A stretch of DNA of 64,000 nucleotides, from positions 1 through 64,000 of the forward strand of contig JAENWK010000002.1 of assembly GCA_016650045.1 (NCBI GenBank), in the 5' to 3' direction. Every line of letters begins with the position of its first letter. The first letter of the stretch is position 1. The notes below the pieces were generated by a model, which did not search any database, was not told the DNA's origin, and was given only the letters and a program-made list of their open reading frames with translations. Position numbers and translations under genes: made by a program. Positions 49,393 through 58,927 of the stretch are shown one piece after another. Source of the stretch: Eubacteriaceae bacterium (lineage in GTDB: Bacteria; Bacillota; Clostridia; Eubacteriales; Eubacteriaceae).

Positions 49393-51126
49393 ATGTTTAT
49401 TAAAGAAGGAATTATAGCTTCACCAGGTATTGCCATTGCAAAAGCCCTTGTTTATGAAAAAGTGGCTGTTGAAGTAAACAAGGATAAAACAGAAGATCGA
49501 CTTGGTGAAATAAAAAAGTTTCATCAGGCGTTAGAACAAAGCCAGACCCAATTAAAAAAGATCAAAATAAAAGCCATTAGCGAACTGGGTGAAGAAGAAG
49601 GGGCGATTTTTGAAGCTCATGCTATGGTTTTGGAAGATCCTGAATTGATTGAAGGTGTTGAAACGGAAATCAACGACAATCAATTTGGCGCCGCCTATGC
49701 AGTTAAAATTGTCACTGATCGATTTTTTAAGATTTTTGATCAAATGGATGACCCTTATTTTAGTGCCAGAGCAGCTGACATTAGAGATGTGGGAACCCGT
49801 GTGCTTTACAATATTTTAGGCATCGTACAAGCTGATTTATCCAAGCTTGATGATGATGTTATTATCATTGCCGATGATCTTACACCATCGGATACTGCCC
49901 AAATGGATAAAAAACGAGTGATGGGATTTGCAACCAATATTGGAAGCAGAACCTCCCACACAGCGATTATGGCACGAAGCCTGGAAATCCCGGCAGTTCT
50001 TGGCCTGACGGACATTACAGAAACAGTGCATACCGGGGATATGATCATTGTTGATGGCCTTAAAGGGGTTGTTACAGTGAATCCTGATGACGATCAGATT
50101 AAGTCCTATGAAGAAAAAAGACGGGCTTATCATGCCACTCTTAAAGAATTGGAAGTTCTGAAAGATCTGGATGCTGTCACCTTGGATGGTCACAAAGTTG
50201 AGCTGGTGGGAAACATTGGGGAACCCAATGATGTTGGTGGTGTGCTTAAAAACGGTGGCATGGGTGTTGGTCTGTATCGTACCGAGTTTTTATATATGAA
50301 CAGCGCAACATTGCCGGGTGAAGACAAACAAATGGCGGCTTATCGATCTGTTTTAGAAGCTTTCCCCAATGGCCCGGTTGTGATTCGGACCCTGGATATC
50401 GGTGGCGATAAAAAACTGCCTTATTTACCCATGGATGAAGAGCTTAATCCATTTTTGGGATTACGGGCAATCCGTCTTTGTTTCAAAGAAGTGGACCTTT
50501 TTAAAACACAGCTTCGAGCAATTTTAAGAGCTGGTGTTTATGGGCATGCCTATATTATGTTTCCAATGGTTTCATCTGTTACTGAAGTAAGACAGGCCAA
50601 GGTGATTTTATCAGAATGCATGCGGGAATTGGAAGAAGCGAACATTCCCTACGATAAGGACATTAAAGTCGGGGTAATGATAGAAATTCCATCAGCTGCG
50701 ATTACTTCCGATATCATTGCCAAAGAAGTTGATTTCTTTAGTATTGGAACAAATGATCTATGCCAATATACCATGGCTGCGGATCGTATGAATCAGGAAG
50801 TATCCTACTTATATGATCCGTTTAATCCAGCCATTCTAAGACTTGTAAAACAGGTTATTATGGCTGCTAATAACCAACCAGGTCTCTTCACCGGCATGTG
50901 TGGGGAAATGGCGGGAGATCCAACGGCGGCGATTATCCTACTGGGTCTGGGTCTGGATGAATTTAGCATGAGTGCTTTATGCATTCCTCAAATTAAAAAA
51001 ATAATTCGCAGTATCCGCTATGAGGATGCCAAAGTCATTGCCCACGAGGCATTAAACCTTGAAACAGGAGAAGCCGTTGTGGATCATGTTTTAACATCCA
51101 TGAAAAAACTAAAAATAAAAATTTGA
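49393..51126 (+). CDS. ptsI: PTS enzyme I
   Basis: GSRTSHTAIMARSLEIPAV; GMCGEMAGDP. Confidence 0.96.
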   Translation: MFIKEGIIASPGIAIAKALVYEKVAVEVNKDKTEDRLGEIKKFHQALEQSQTQLKKIKIKAISELGEEEGAIFEAHAMVLEDPELIEGVETEINDNQFGAAYAVKIVTDRFFKIFDQMDDPYFSARAADIRDVGTRVLYNILGIVQADLSKLDDDVIIIADDLTPSDTAQMDKKRVMGFATNIGSRTSHTAIMARSLEIPAVLGLTDITETVHTGDMIIVDGLKGVVTVNPDDDQIKSYEEKRRAYHATLKELEVLKDLDAVTLDGHKVELVGNIGEPNDVGGVLKNGGMGVGLYRTEFLYMNSATLPGEDKQMAAYRSVLEAFPNGPVVIRTLDIGGDKKLPYLPMDEELNPFLGLRAIRLCFKEVDLFKTQLRAILRAGVYGHAYIMFPMVSSVTEVRQAKVILSECMRELEEANIPYDKDIKVGVMIEIPSAAITSDIIAKEVDFFSIGTNDLCQYTMAADRMNQEVSYLYDPFNPAILRLVKQVIMAANNQPGLFTGMCGEMAGDPTAAIILLGLGLDEFSMSALCIPQIKKIIRSIRYEDAKVIAHEALNLETGEAVVDHVLTSMKKLKIKI

Positions 51127-51146
51127 TCATAGGATCATAAGGAGAA

Positions 51147-51416
51147 ATGAAAATGGTGGTAAAAGAAGTAACAGTTTTAAATGCAACAGGTCTTCACGCA
51201 CGGCCGGCATCTATGTTTGTTCAAACAGCTGGGAAATTCAAGGCTAATATTTTTGTAATCAAAGAAGGCAATTCAATTAACGCCAAAAGTATTATGGGTA
51301 TTATGGCTGGTGGCATCTCCCAGGGAACCACCATACAAATCAAAGCTGAAGGTGAAGATGAAGCAGATGCTGTGGATGCTTTAGTGCAACTTATCAACGA
51401 TAAATTCGGAGAATAA
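51147..51416 (+). CDS. ptsH: Phosphocarrier HPr
   Basis: NATGLHARPASMFVQTA (His15) and INAKSIMGIMAGGI (Ser46 region). Confidence 0.95.
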   Translation: MKMVVKEVTVLNATGLHARPASMFVQTAGKFKANIFVIKEGNSINAKSIMGIMAGGISQGTTIQIKAEGEDEADAVDALVQLINDKFGE

Positions 51417-51450
51417 TCTTAAAACAGAGTAAAATAAATAAACAAATACT

Positions 51451-51475
51451 GTTGATTTTTAAATTATTAGGGTAT
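51451..51475 (+). promoter_or_regulatory. Candidate SigB-type promoter
   Basis: GTTGAT (51451-51456), 13-nt spacer, GGGTAT (51470-51475), 40 nt upstream of the ytxH-like start. Confidence 0.45.
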
Positions 51476-51515
51476 AATATAAATATATAACGATAAAAAA
51501 ACGGAGGAAATTATT

Positions 51516-51905
51516 ATGAGCAGTAGCAAATTATATTTTGTTGGTGGACTTTTTATTGGAACCATTATTGGAGGCACCATTGGCGTTTTACTGGCACCTG
51601 CATCAGGAGATGAAACACGTAAAAAAATTGCCGAAGGAACAGAAGAAGCTTTAGGTAATGCTTATGATCAGGCTATGGAATACAGCGAAAATCTCAAAGA
51701 ACAATTTCAGGACATGCAAGAACAAATGACGGAACGCATCGGTCAATATAAAAATCAGATTGAAAGCAAAATCCAGGAAATTCAAGACGAAGTGAATCAG
51801 GATCTTGAAGGATTAAATGAAGAACTTGAAGCGCTTCAAAAAGAAGAAGATGAGCTAGTTAATGAAGTTGAAGAAGAAGTCGAAGTTGTTGAAAAAGGCG
51901 AATAA
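51516..51905 (+). CDS. YtxH-domain protein
   Basis: FVGGLFIGTIIGGTIGVLLAPASGDETRKKI. Confidence 0.9.
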   Translation: MSSSKLYFVGGLFIGTIIGGTIGVLLAPASGDETRKKIAEGTEEALGNAYDQAMEYSENLKEQFQDMQEQMTERIGQYKNQIESKIQEIQDEVNQDLEGLNEELEALQKEEDELVNEVEEEVEVVEKGE

Positions 51906-51925
51906 AGGACACGGGGGAGCAGTAC

Positions 51926-52288
51926 ATGATTACATTAAATTTTAGTTTATGGGAAGTTGCCATTTTATTAATTGGCATTGGCTTCATTGTTGCGACTGTC
52001 TATCTTGTTAAGCTATTTAAAAGTTTGGCATTGACCTTTGACACAACAACAAAGCTTATGGAAGATAATCGTCTGGCTCTTCGCAGTATTATGGAGAATA
52101 CCGGCGAGATCACAAAATCTTCTGCAAATGTTGCGGATAAGGCAAGTATTATGGTGAACGAAGTTGAACAGTCAATCAATACCATTAAGCAAGATGTCAT
52201 TGATCCTGTGGTAAAAAGTTTGGCGATCGTCGCCAAGGTTTTGGGCCGGTTTCAAGCCTTCGAGAACAAGAATAAAAAAAAGCAATAA
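51926..52288 (+). CDS. DUF948 (YtxG-like) protein
   Basis: Single N-terminal TM then helical region; follows ytxH. Confidence 0.72.
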   Translation: MITLNFSLWEVAILLIGIGFIVATVYLVKLFKSLALTFDTTTKLMEDNRLALRSIMENTGEITKSSANVADKASIMVNEVEQSINTIKQDVIDPVVKSLAIVAKVLGRFQAFENKNKKKQ

Positions 52289-52324
52289 AAAACAAGAAGG
52301 TATTGATACCGTAATTAATAGCCT

Positions 52325-52367
52325 TAGGCCCAATGATGGTGGTAGCCCTCATTGGGTCTCGTTTTTT
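52325..52367 (+). terminator. Rho-independent terminator
   Basis: AGGCCCAATGATGG...CCTCATTGGGTCTCGTTTTTT. Confidence 0.75.
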
Positions 52368-52413
52368 CATTTGAGAGTATTAAATTAACATGTAATTGAA
52401 AAGAGGAAAGAGA

Positions 52414-52830
52414 ATGGATGAAATTAAGCTGACCCTGCCAACGAAAATAGAGTATATAAGTCTTGCCAGACTTACCATCGCATCAGTTGCAAATGGCATG
52501 GGCTTTTCAATTGAAGATGTGGAAGATCTGAAGGTTGCGGTATCTGAAGCATGTGCCAATGTTATTATGCATAGTGTGACCCCTCAGAAAAGCTATGAAT
52601 TAATTTATACGATTGGTGAAAAAAGCTTGATTTTCTCTGTGGTTGATAAAGGTATCGGCTTTGTACCTGAAAAGGAAACGAACAGGGAATTAAAGGAATT
52701 AGAATTGACCAATGGCTTTGGTCTTATTATTATCAAGATGTTAATGGATGAAGTTAAAATTCAAAGTGAGGAGGGACTAGGATCAACCATTACCATGGTT
52801 AAAAACCTGCACGTGAATGATGCGCTATGA
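52414..52830 (+). CDS. RsbW/SpoIIAB-like anti-sigma factor (serine kinase)
   Basis: HATPase: VAVSEACANVIMHSV, VVDKGIGF, NGFGLIIIKMLMDEV. Confidence 0.88.
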   Translation: MDEIKLTLPTKIEYISLARLTIASVANGMGFSIEDVEDLKVAVSEACANVIMHSVTPQKSYELIYTIGEKSLIFSVVDKGIGFVPEKETNRELKELELTNGFGLIIIKMLMDEVKIQSEEGLGSTITMVKNLHVNDAL

Positions 52831-53572
52831 AAGAAAGATTAGTAAGGAAGATGCCAAGGAATTGTTTATCGAGTATGCAAAAACTCGAGATCGAGATTTT
52901 AGGGATCGACTGATTGAGAATTACCTTTACATTCCTAAAATTCTTTCTAGAAAATACGGATCAAATAATGGCGATAATGAAGATATATTCCAAGTCGCTT
53001 GTTTAGGTCTCATGTATGCGGTCGATCGCTTTGATCCCACGCGGGGCTATGAATTTGATACCTTTGCCACACCAACCATTGTGGGAGAAATTAAACGACA
53101 TTATCGGGATAAAGAGTGGTTAATTCGCATTCCCAGAAAAATCCAGGATCTGAATCGGGAAATCAATCAAGCTCGTACCTTGCTTGAGCATAAGCTCATG
53201 TGCTCCCCAACCATTTCTGAAATTGCTGTCCATTTGGAAATTTCAGAGGAGAGCATCATCAAAGCCATGGAAAGCAATAATGTTTATTATCCAAGGTCCT
53301 TATCGATGGAATATGAAAATAATCGTGACGGCCAGGAAGTCCGCCTGATGGATTTGCTGGGAAATTTGGATAATAACATCGAAAACGTTGAAAATATTGA
53401 TGCAATTAAGAAAAAAATTGGTGAGCTCAATCCTTTGGAAAGAATCATTGTGGAGGAACGTTTTTTTAAAGAGAAAACTCAAAAGGAAGTTGCAATTCTC
53501 ATTAAAAAATCCCAAATGACCGTTTCTCGGATTGAAAAAAAGGTCATGGAAAAACTCAAAGAAGGCTTATAA
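52820..53572 (+). CDS. SigB/SigF-family RNA polymerase sigma factor
   Basis: DIFQVACLGLMYAVDRFDPTRGYEFDTFATPTIVGEIKRHYRDKEWLIRIPRKIQDL; overlaps the anti-sigma gene. Confidence 0.93.
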   Translation: MRYERKISKEDAKELFIEYAKTRDRDFRDRLIENYLYIPKILSRKYGSNNGDNEDIFQVACLGLMYAVDRFDPTRGYEFDTFATPTIVGEIKRHYRDKEWLIRIPRKIQDLNREINQARTLLEHKLMCSPTISEIAVHLEISEESIIKAMESNNVYYPRSLSMEYENNRDGQEVRLMDLLGNLDNNIENVENIDAIKKKIGELNPLERIIVEERFFKEKTQKEVAILIKKSQMTVSRIEKKVMEKLKEGL

Positions 53573-53716
53573 AATTAACACGGGTATTAATAGGGGAAAC
53601 GTTTTTCGCTTTTGTTAATTTTTTAGTGGATTATTTCTCTGAAATATTATAAAATAGCAGTATGATTTAAAAAAAACAAAAGTTGAATTGACAAAAATAA
53701 GCGAGGGGGAAACATC

Positions 53717-55801
53717 ATGAAAACGTATCCAATTAAAAATATCCGAAATGTACTTATTCTGGGTCATGGGGGAAGTGGAAAAACATCTCTAACCGAGGCC
53801 TTGGCATTTAATGCGGGTGCCATTGATCGGATCGGGAAAATTGATGAGGGTAATACTTTGTCGGATTTTGATCCAGAAGAAAAGAAACGGAAATTTTCAA
53901 TTTCTTCATCTATTATTCCATTGGAATTTGGTGGTCATAAGATAAATATTATTGATGTCCCCGGATATTTTGACTTTATTGGGGATGCCTATGCGGCTCT
54001 TCGCGTAGCCGATGCGGTTGTTATTGTGGTTGATGCACTTTCAGGTGTACAGGTCGGCACTGAAAAAGCCATTGAATTACTTGAGAAAGCCAATGTTCCG
54101 GCATTTATTGTCGTTAATAAAATGGACCGGGAAAATGCAACCTTCGCCAAAGTCATGGATCAATTGAAAGAGACTTTTGGGAACAAGGCCGTTCCCTTTG
54201 AACTTCCCATGGGCGAAGGCGAAAAAATGCGTGGGGTGGTCAATATCGTGGATATGACAGGAAGCGAACGTAAAGAAAATCGATGCTTCGATGTTGTTGT
54301 ACCCGATGAAATGAAGGATGATTTAGAGCCATTCCGTGATATGATTATGGAATCAGTTGCCCAGACAAGCGAAACGCTTATGGAAAAATATTTTGAAGGC
54401 GAAGAGCTTACCCACGATGAAATCCATCAGGGAATTCGTCAGGGAGTATTGGGAGGAGACTTAATTCCCGTTCTTTGTACTTCTGCAATTCAAAACATTG
54501 GGGTTGAAACCCTTGAAAATATGATCATCGAATACCTGCCATCGCCAGGAGAAGGCAAGTCCGAAATAGGAAAAGATCCACGGAATTTAAAAGAAATTGA
54601 ACGCTACTGTTCCAACACCGAGCCTTTTTCAGCCCTGGTTTTTAAAACCGTAGCTGATCCCTATGTTGGTAAGTTATCTATTTTCAAAGTGATGTCCGGA
54701 ATACTCGATCATTCTGTTGAAATTTATAACGCAACCCGAGAAGCAAAAGAAAAAGCCAATCATATTTATGTGCTGCGCGGGAATAAACAAATTGAAGTTG
54801 AAAAGCTGGAAGCCGGGGATATCGGCGCATTTTCTAAATTAATCGAAACCATTACCGGGGATACTTTATGTACAGCCAAAGCACCCATTGTCTACGATAA
54901 AATCGAATTGCCAAAACCGATCATATCCATGGCCATTGAACCTAAAACAAAGGCCGACATTGATAAACTGGCCACGGGCCTCCACCGATTAGTTGAAGAA
55001 GATCCAACCATGAAGGTAACACGAAACAATGAAACCAAACAAACCCTGGTTTCCGGCCTGGGAGAAATGCATCTTGAAATTATTTCTCAAAAGCTGAAAC
55101 AAAAATTTGGGGTTGAAGTTAACTTGGTTGATATGAAAGTGCCTTACCGCGAAACCATTAAAAAGAAATCGACAGCTGAAGGTAAGCATAAAAAACAATC
55201 CGGCGGGAATGGACAGTTTGGTCATGTTTATGTTAATTTCGAACCAGGGGCTACCCCCAATGACCCATTTTTATTTGTCGATAAAGTTGTGGGCGGGTCG
55301 GTTCCCCGTAACTTTATTCCGGCAGTTGAGAAAGGTTTGGAAAACTGTATGGGTGAAGGCGTTTTGGCGGGTTATCCTGTGACAGGCGTTGTAGCCACTT
55401 TGTTTGATGGTTCCTACCATGCCGTGGATTCCGATGAAATGTCCTTTAAAATGGCGGCGTCCCAGGCTTATCGAAAAGGTATGAAGGATGCCGCACCAGT
55501 ACTCCTTGAACCGATTTACCACATTGACATTATCGTCCCCGAAGAATATATGGGCGATATTATGGGCGATTTAAACAAAAAGCGTGGACGTATTATGGGA
55601 ATGGAATCCATGATTGGCGGAAAACAGCAAATTTTGGCTGAAGCGCCTTTGGCGGAAATGTTTAGATATGCTACAGAACTACGATCAATGACCCAGGCGA
55701 GAGGCGAATTCTCCATGTCTTTTGTCCGCTATGAGGAAGCACCAGCGATCATTTCTGATAAAGTGATTGCCGCGGCACAAAAGGAAAAAGAAGTGCATTG
55801 A
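53717..55801 (+). CDS. Elongation factor G-like protein (FusA2-type)
   Basis: NVLILGHGGSGKTSLTEAL; DVPGYFDF; NKMDRENA; EF-G C-terminal domains. Confidence 0.9.
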   Translation: MKTYPIKNIRNVLILGHGGSGKTSLTEALAFNAGAIDRIGKIDEGNTLSDFDPEEKKRKFSISSSIIPLEFGGHKINIIDVPGYFDFIGDAYAALRVADAVVIVVDALSGVQVGTEKAIELLEKANVPAFIVVNKMDRENATFAKVMDQLKETFGNKAVPFELPMGEGEKMRGVVNIVDMTGSERKENRCFDVVVPDEMKDDLEPFRDMIMESVAQTSETLMEKYFEGEELTHDEIHQGIRQGVLGGDLIPVLCTSAIQNIGVETLENMIIEYLPSPGEGKSEIGKDPRNLKEIERYCSNTEPFSALVFKTVADPYVGKLSIFKVMSGILDHSVEIYNATREAKEKANHIYVLRGNKQIEVEKLEAGDIGAFSKLIETITGDTLCTAKAPIVYDKIELPKPIISMAIEPKTKADIDKLATGLHRLVEEDPTMKVTRNNETKQTLVSGLGEMHLEIISQKLKQKFGVEVNLVDMKVPYRETIKKKSTAEGKHKKQSGGNGQFGHVYVNFEPGATPNDPFLFVDKVVGGSVPRNFIPAVEKGLENCMGEGVLAGYPVTGVVATLFDGSYHAVDSDEMSFKMAASQAYRKGMKDAAPVLLEPIYHIDIIVPEEYMGDIMGDLNKKRGRIMGMESMIGGKQQILAEAPLAEMFRYATELRSMTQARGEFSMSFVRYEEAPAIISDKVIAAAQKEKEVH

Positions 55802-55903
55802 TACGCACATTTGCTTTTGTGTTTATCATGGGGCACAGGCGCTAGAAATTTAAAGAACAATAAAACATTGGCCTTAAAATTAAGGCTGATCCAAAGTCTG
55901 AGA

Positions 55904-55929
55904 CAGGAAGAAATTCCTGCCTTTTTTTT
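55904..55929 (+). terminator. Rho-independent terminator
   Basis: CAGGAAGAAATTCCTGCC TTTTTTTT. Confidence 0.7.
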
Positions 55930-55989
55930 TATTCAAAAAGCCTGGTGGTATGTTATAATAGGGAAATTGGGAAATAAAGGAGATAGGGA

Positions 55990-56568
55990 ATGGATGCGTT
56001 AAAAGAGAGAATCAGAAAAGAAGGTCGTGTCAAAGGCCAGGGGATTTTAAAAGTGGATTCATTTTTAAATCACCAGTTGGATGTGGCATTATTTGAAGAA
56101 ATGGGTGAAGCCTTTGCAAAAAGATTTGCAGGCCATGGCATTAATAAGATATTGACGATTGAAACATCAGGCATAGCCATTGCAACCAGCACCGCACGGT
56201 ATTTCGACTATTGCCCTGTGGTTTTTGCCAAAAAATATGTTTCATTAAATTTAGATAATGATATTTATTCCAGTGACGTATATTCCTATACCAAACAACA
56301 GTCCTATAAAATCATGGTTTCTAAAAAATATTTGAATGAAAATGATCGGGTCCTTATTATTGATGATTTTCTTGCCAATGGCAAAGCGGTGGAGGGCATA
56401 ATGGATATCGTTAACCAGGCAGGAGCGACCCTCATTGGCGTGGGCATTGCCATTGAAAAGGGCTTTCAGGGCGGCGGAGCAATTCTTAGAGAACAAGGCA
56501 TTGCCCTGGAATCCCTGGCAATTGTTGACGAAATGAGTGAAGAAAAAGGAATTATATTCCGGGACTAA
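55990..56568 (+). CDS. xpt: Xanthine phosphoribosyltransferase
   Basis: KVDSFLNHQLDV; RVLIIDDFLANGKAVEGIMDIV. Confidence 0.94.
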   Translation: MDALKERIRKEGRVKGQGILKVDSFLNHQLDVALFEEMGEAFAKRFAGHGINKILTIETSGIAIATSTARYFDYCPVVFAKKYVSLNLDNDIYSSDVYSYTKQQSYKIMVSKKYLNENDRVLIIDDFLANGKAVEGIMDIVNQAGATLIGVGIAIEKGFQGGGAILREQGIALESLAIVDEMSEEKGIIFRD

Positions 56569-56588
56569 TTGAGAAAGAAGTGAAAAAC

Positions 56589-57398
56589 ATGGAAAAAAGT
56601 GGACCAATCGGGCTCATTGACTCGGGCATCGGTGGTTTTACCGTTTTGAAAGAACTGCAAATGCGATTACCTAATGAGAATTATCTTTATTTTGGGGATT
56701 CAAAGCGGATGCCCTATGGAGAACGAGAAAATGACGAACTAATTTTCCTGGGCAATGCGATTATAAAAGAATTGGAAGCCCAGGGGGTTAAGGCCGTTGT
56801 TTTAGCCTGTAATACTCTTTCATCCTTAACTTCGGATTTAACATCACGGGTGCCATTGTTCAGTGTGATTGAAGCAGGCGTCCAGGAAACTCTTGCCTGT
56901 AAAGATCGGGGAATGGTTGGGCTTATTGCCACCATTGCCACCGTGAAAAACAGAGGATATGAACGGGAACTTTTACTGTGGACCAAAGACGTACAATACA
57001 TTGCCCAGGGAACACATACCCTTGGGAAGGTGATAAACGATGGTCAAAAGAACCTGAAAATATTAAAAAATAATATTCGAGAAGCCGTTGAGCCCATTCT
57101 ATTAAGGGGTGCTAAAAAAGGAATGATGATTGAGGATCTCTTACTGGGTTGTACCCATTTTCCCATTGTGGAGGGTACCATTAAGCAAATGTACCCCGAT
57201 CTTAATTTAATTAATCCCGCTGATGGACTCGTAAGATTAATGGAAAAACACCTTCGGGAAAATGACTACTTTAATAATGAAAAATCCCCGTGCACAACTC
57301 AGATCCTAACGACCGGTGATTTTGAAATATTTGAGAATATGATCAATGAGCTTGAACTCAACTGCGCATCTTTAAAGATGACAGAGTTAGAAATTTAA
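56589..57398 (+). CDS. murI: Glutamate racemase
   Basis: GLIDSGIGGFTVLKEL; VLACNTLSS; LLGCTHFPIV. Confidence 0.94.
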   Translation: MEKSGPIGLIDSGIGGFTVLKELQMRLPNENYLYFGDSKRMPYGERENDELIFLGNAIIKELEAQGVKAVVLACNTLSSLTSDLTSRVPLFSVIEAGVQETLACKDRGMVGLIATIATVKNRGYERELLLWTKDVQYIAQGTHTLGKVINDGQKNLKILKNNIREAVEPILLRGAKKGMMIEDLLLGCTHFPIVEGTIKQMYPDLNLINPADGLVRLMEKHLRENDYFNNEKSPCTTQILTTGDFEIFENMINELELNCASLKMTELEI

Positions 57399-57411
57399 CC
57401 GTATCAACAGT

Positions 57412-57579
57412 AGATAATTGCGTATTGCACAAAAAAAAAATTTGTACCTTGCTGTTGGTATATACAAACGATTTTATAACGTCTTAGGCGGACATCTCGT
57501 AGAGTGTCCGACGTAGAGTGGAAAAATTGTTTAGTATATACCAACAGCAAGGATTGCAGCAGTACTTTTGCAATTACCT
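57412..57579. repeat. Intergenic long-hairpin element between murI and trpS
   Basis: Core 57447-57552: CCTTGCTGTTGGTATATAC...GTATATACCAACAGCAAGG (19-bp perfect stem), inner ACGTC...CGGACA...TGTCCGACGT; outer AGATAATTGC/GCAATTACCT. Confidence 0.8.
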
Positions 57580-57605
57580 GATAAGAACAGAATAAGGAGA
57601 ATGAA

Positions 57606-58610
57606 ATGGAAACACCAGCAAAAAAAATTGTCTACAGTGGCATACAGCCATCAGGAACCTTTACCATTGGTAATTATTTCGGAGCCATGAAAAACTGGGT
57701 CAATCTTCAAGAGGATTATCGAAGTTTGTTTTGTGTGGTGGATCTTCATGCCATCACTATGCCCCAGGATCCTGCGGATCTACAGCGCCGGACCTATGAA
57801 TCCATTGCCCTATTATTGGCTCTGGGCATTAACCCCGATAAATCAATTTTATATGTTCAATCCATGGTTCCAGAACATTGTGAGCTGACCTGGATTTTAA
57901 ACTGCTGTACCTATATGGGCGAATTAAGTCGCATGACACAGTTTAAAGATAAATCTCAGAAACAAGGGGAAAATATCCGGGTCGGTCTTTTCGACTATCC
58001 CGTGCTGATGGCGGCTGATATCCTCTTATATCAAACGGACCTGGTACCGGTGGGGAATGATCAACGCCAGCACGTCGAACTGGCACGAGACATAGCCATA
58101 CGCTTTAATCAACAGTTCGGTCATACCTTTAAAGTACCAGAGGCTTATTTTGGAGAATCCGGAGCCCGGATTATGAGCCTGCAGGATCCAACCAGGAAAA
58201 TGTCCAAGTCCGATGAAAACACCAATAGTTTTATTTCATTGTTAGATGATCCCAAAACCATTGTTAAAAAATTCAAACGGGCAGTGACTGATTCCGAAAT
58301 GAAAGTCAATCATGATCGAGAAAATAAACCAGGGGTTTCAAACCTCATGGAAATTTACGCCTGTGCCACCGGACACAGTCTTGATGCCATTACCGCTGAG
58401 TTTGAGGGTAAAGGTTATGGAGATTTTAAATCCGCAGTGGGCGAATCAGTGGCTGAAACTCTGATACCTGTTCAAAATGACTACCATCGGTTACTCAAAG
58501 AAAAGAATTATCTTGAACAAATCATGCGTACTCATTCCGAAAAAGCTTCCATGATGGCCTGGAAAACCCTGGCCAAAGCCAGAAAAAAAGTCGGATTTGT
58601 GACAGTATAG
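57606..58610 (+). CDS. trpS: Tryptophanyl-tRNA synthetase
   Basis: YSGIQPSGTFTIGNYFGAMKNW (HIGH-like) and RKMSKSDEN (KMSKS). Confidence 0.96.
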   Translation: METPAKKIVYSGIQPSGTFTIGNYFGAMKNWVNLQEDYRSLFCVVDLHAITMPQDPADLQRRTYESIALLLALGINPDKSILYVQSMVPEHCELTWILNCCTYMGELSRMTQFKDKSQKQGENIRVGLFDYPVLMAADILLYQTDLVPVGNDQRQHVELARDIAIRFNQQFGHTFKVPEAYFGESGARIMSLQDPTRKMSKSDENTNSFISLLDDPKTIVKKFKRAVTDSEMKVNHDRENKPGVSNLMEIYACATGHSLDAITAEFEGKGYGDFKSAVGESVAETLIPVQNDYHRLLKEKNYLEQIMRTHSEKASMMAWKTLAKARKKVGFVTV

Positions 58611-58635
58611 GATTGGTGGCTTTTGAATAACCCTG

Positions 58636-58737
58636 ATTTCAAGGCTAATTATTTATGATTGTGTGCTGCAAGATCGGACAGGCTATCGCCTGTTCGCCAT
58701 GAGGCACACAATTTCATAAAATAATTATCCTTGAAAT
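58636..58737. repeat. Intergenic long-hairpin element between trpS and addB
   Basis: ATTTCAAGGCTAATTATTTATGATTGTGTGC / GCACACAATTTCATAAAATAATTATCCTTGAAAT, inner GGACAGGC TATC GCCTGTTC. Confidence 0.8.
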
Positions 58738-58849
58738 GGTTAGATTGAGATCTTAGGCCACAACCCAAAATGTTCGCTCAAGGACGACAATTGATATATA
58801 GCAATATCGGATCCTGCTGTAATCATGTTTTATTGACACCTTTGTAATC

Positions 58850-58889
58850 AAAATCACCAGCTTCTAAAGAGAAGGATGGTGATTTTTTT
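58850..58889 (+). terminator. Terminator-like hairpin
   Basis: AAATCACCA GCTTCTAAAGAGAAGGAT GGTGATTTTTTT. Confidence 0.65.
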
Positions 58890-58927
58890 GGAAATAGAAG
58901 TTTCGAAGAATAGAAAGGAAGGTATCC

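Noticed and set aside
53583-53600. Second SigB-type promoter (GGGTAT at about 53583) before the EF-G-like gene
   Set aside because: No acceptable GTTT-like -35 at 12-15 nt spacing
55802-55989. Purine riboswitch upstream of xpt
   Set aside because: Conserved purine-aptamer loop sequences not seen; only terminator-like hairpins present
57399-57605. T-box riboswitch upstream of trpS
   Set aside because: No AGGGTGGNACCGCG antiterminator motif and no terminator U-tract; the palindrome is of a different type
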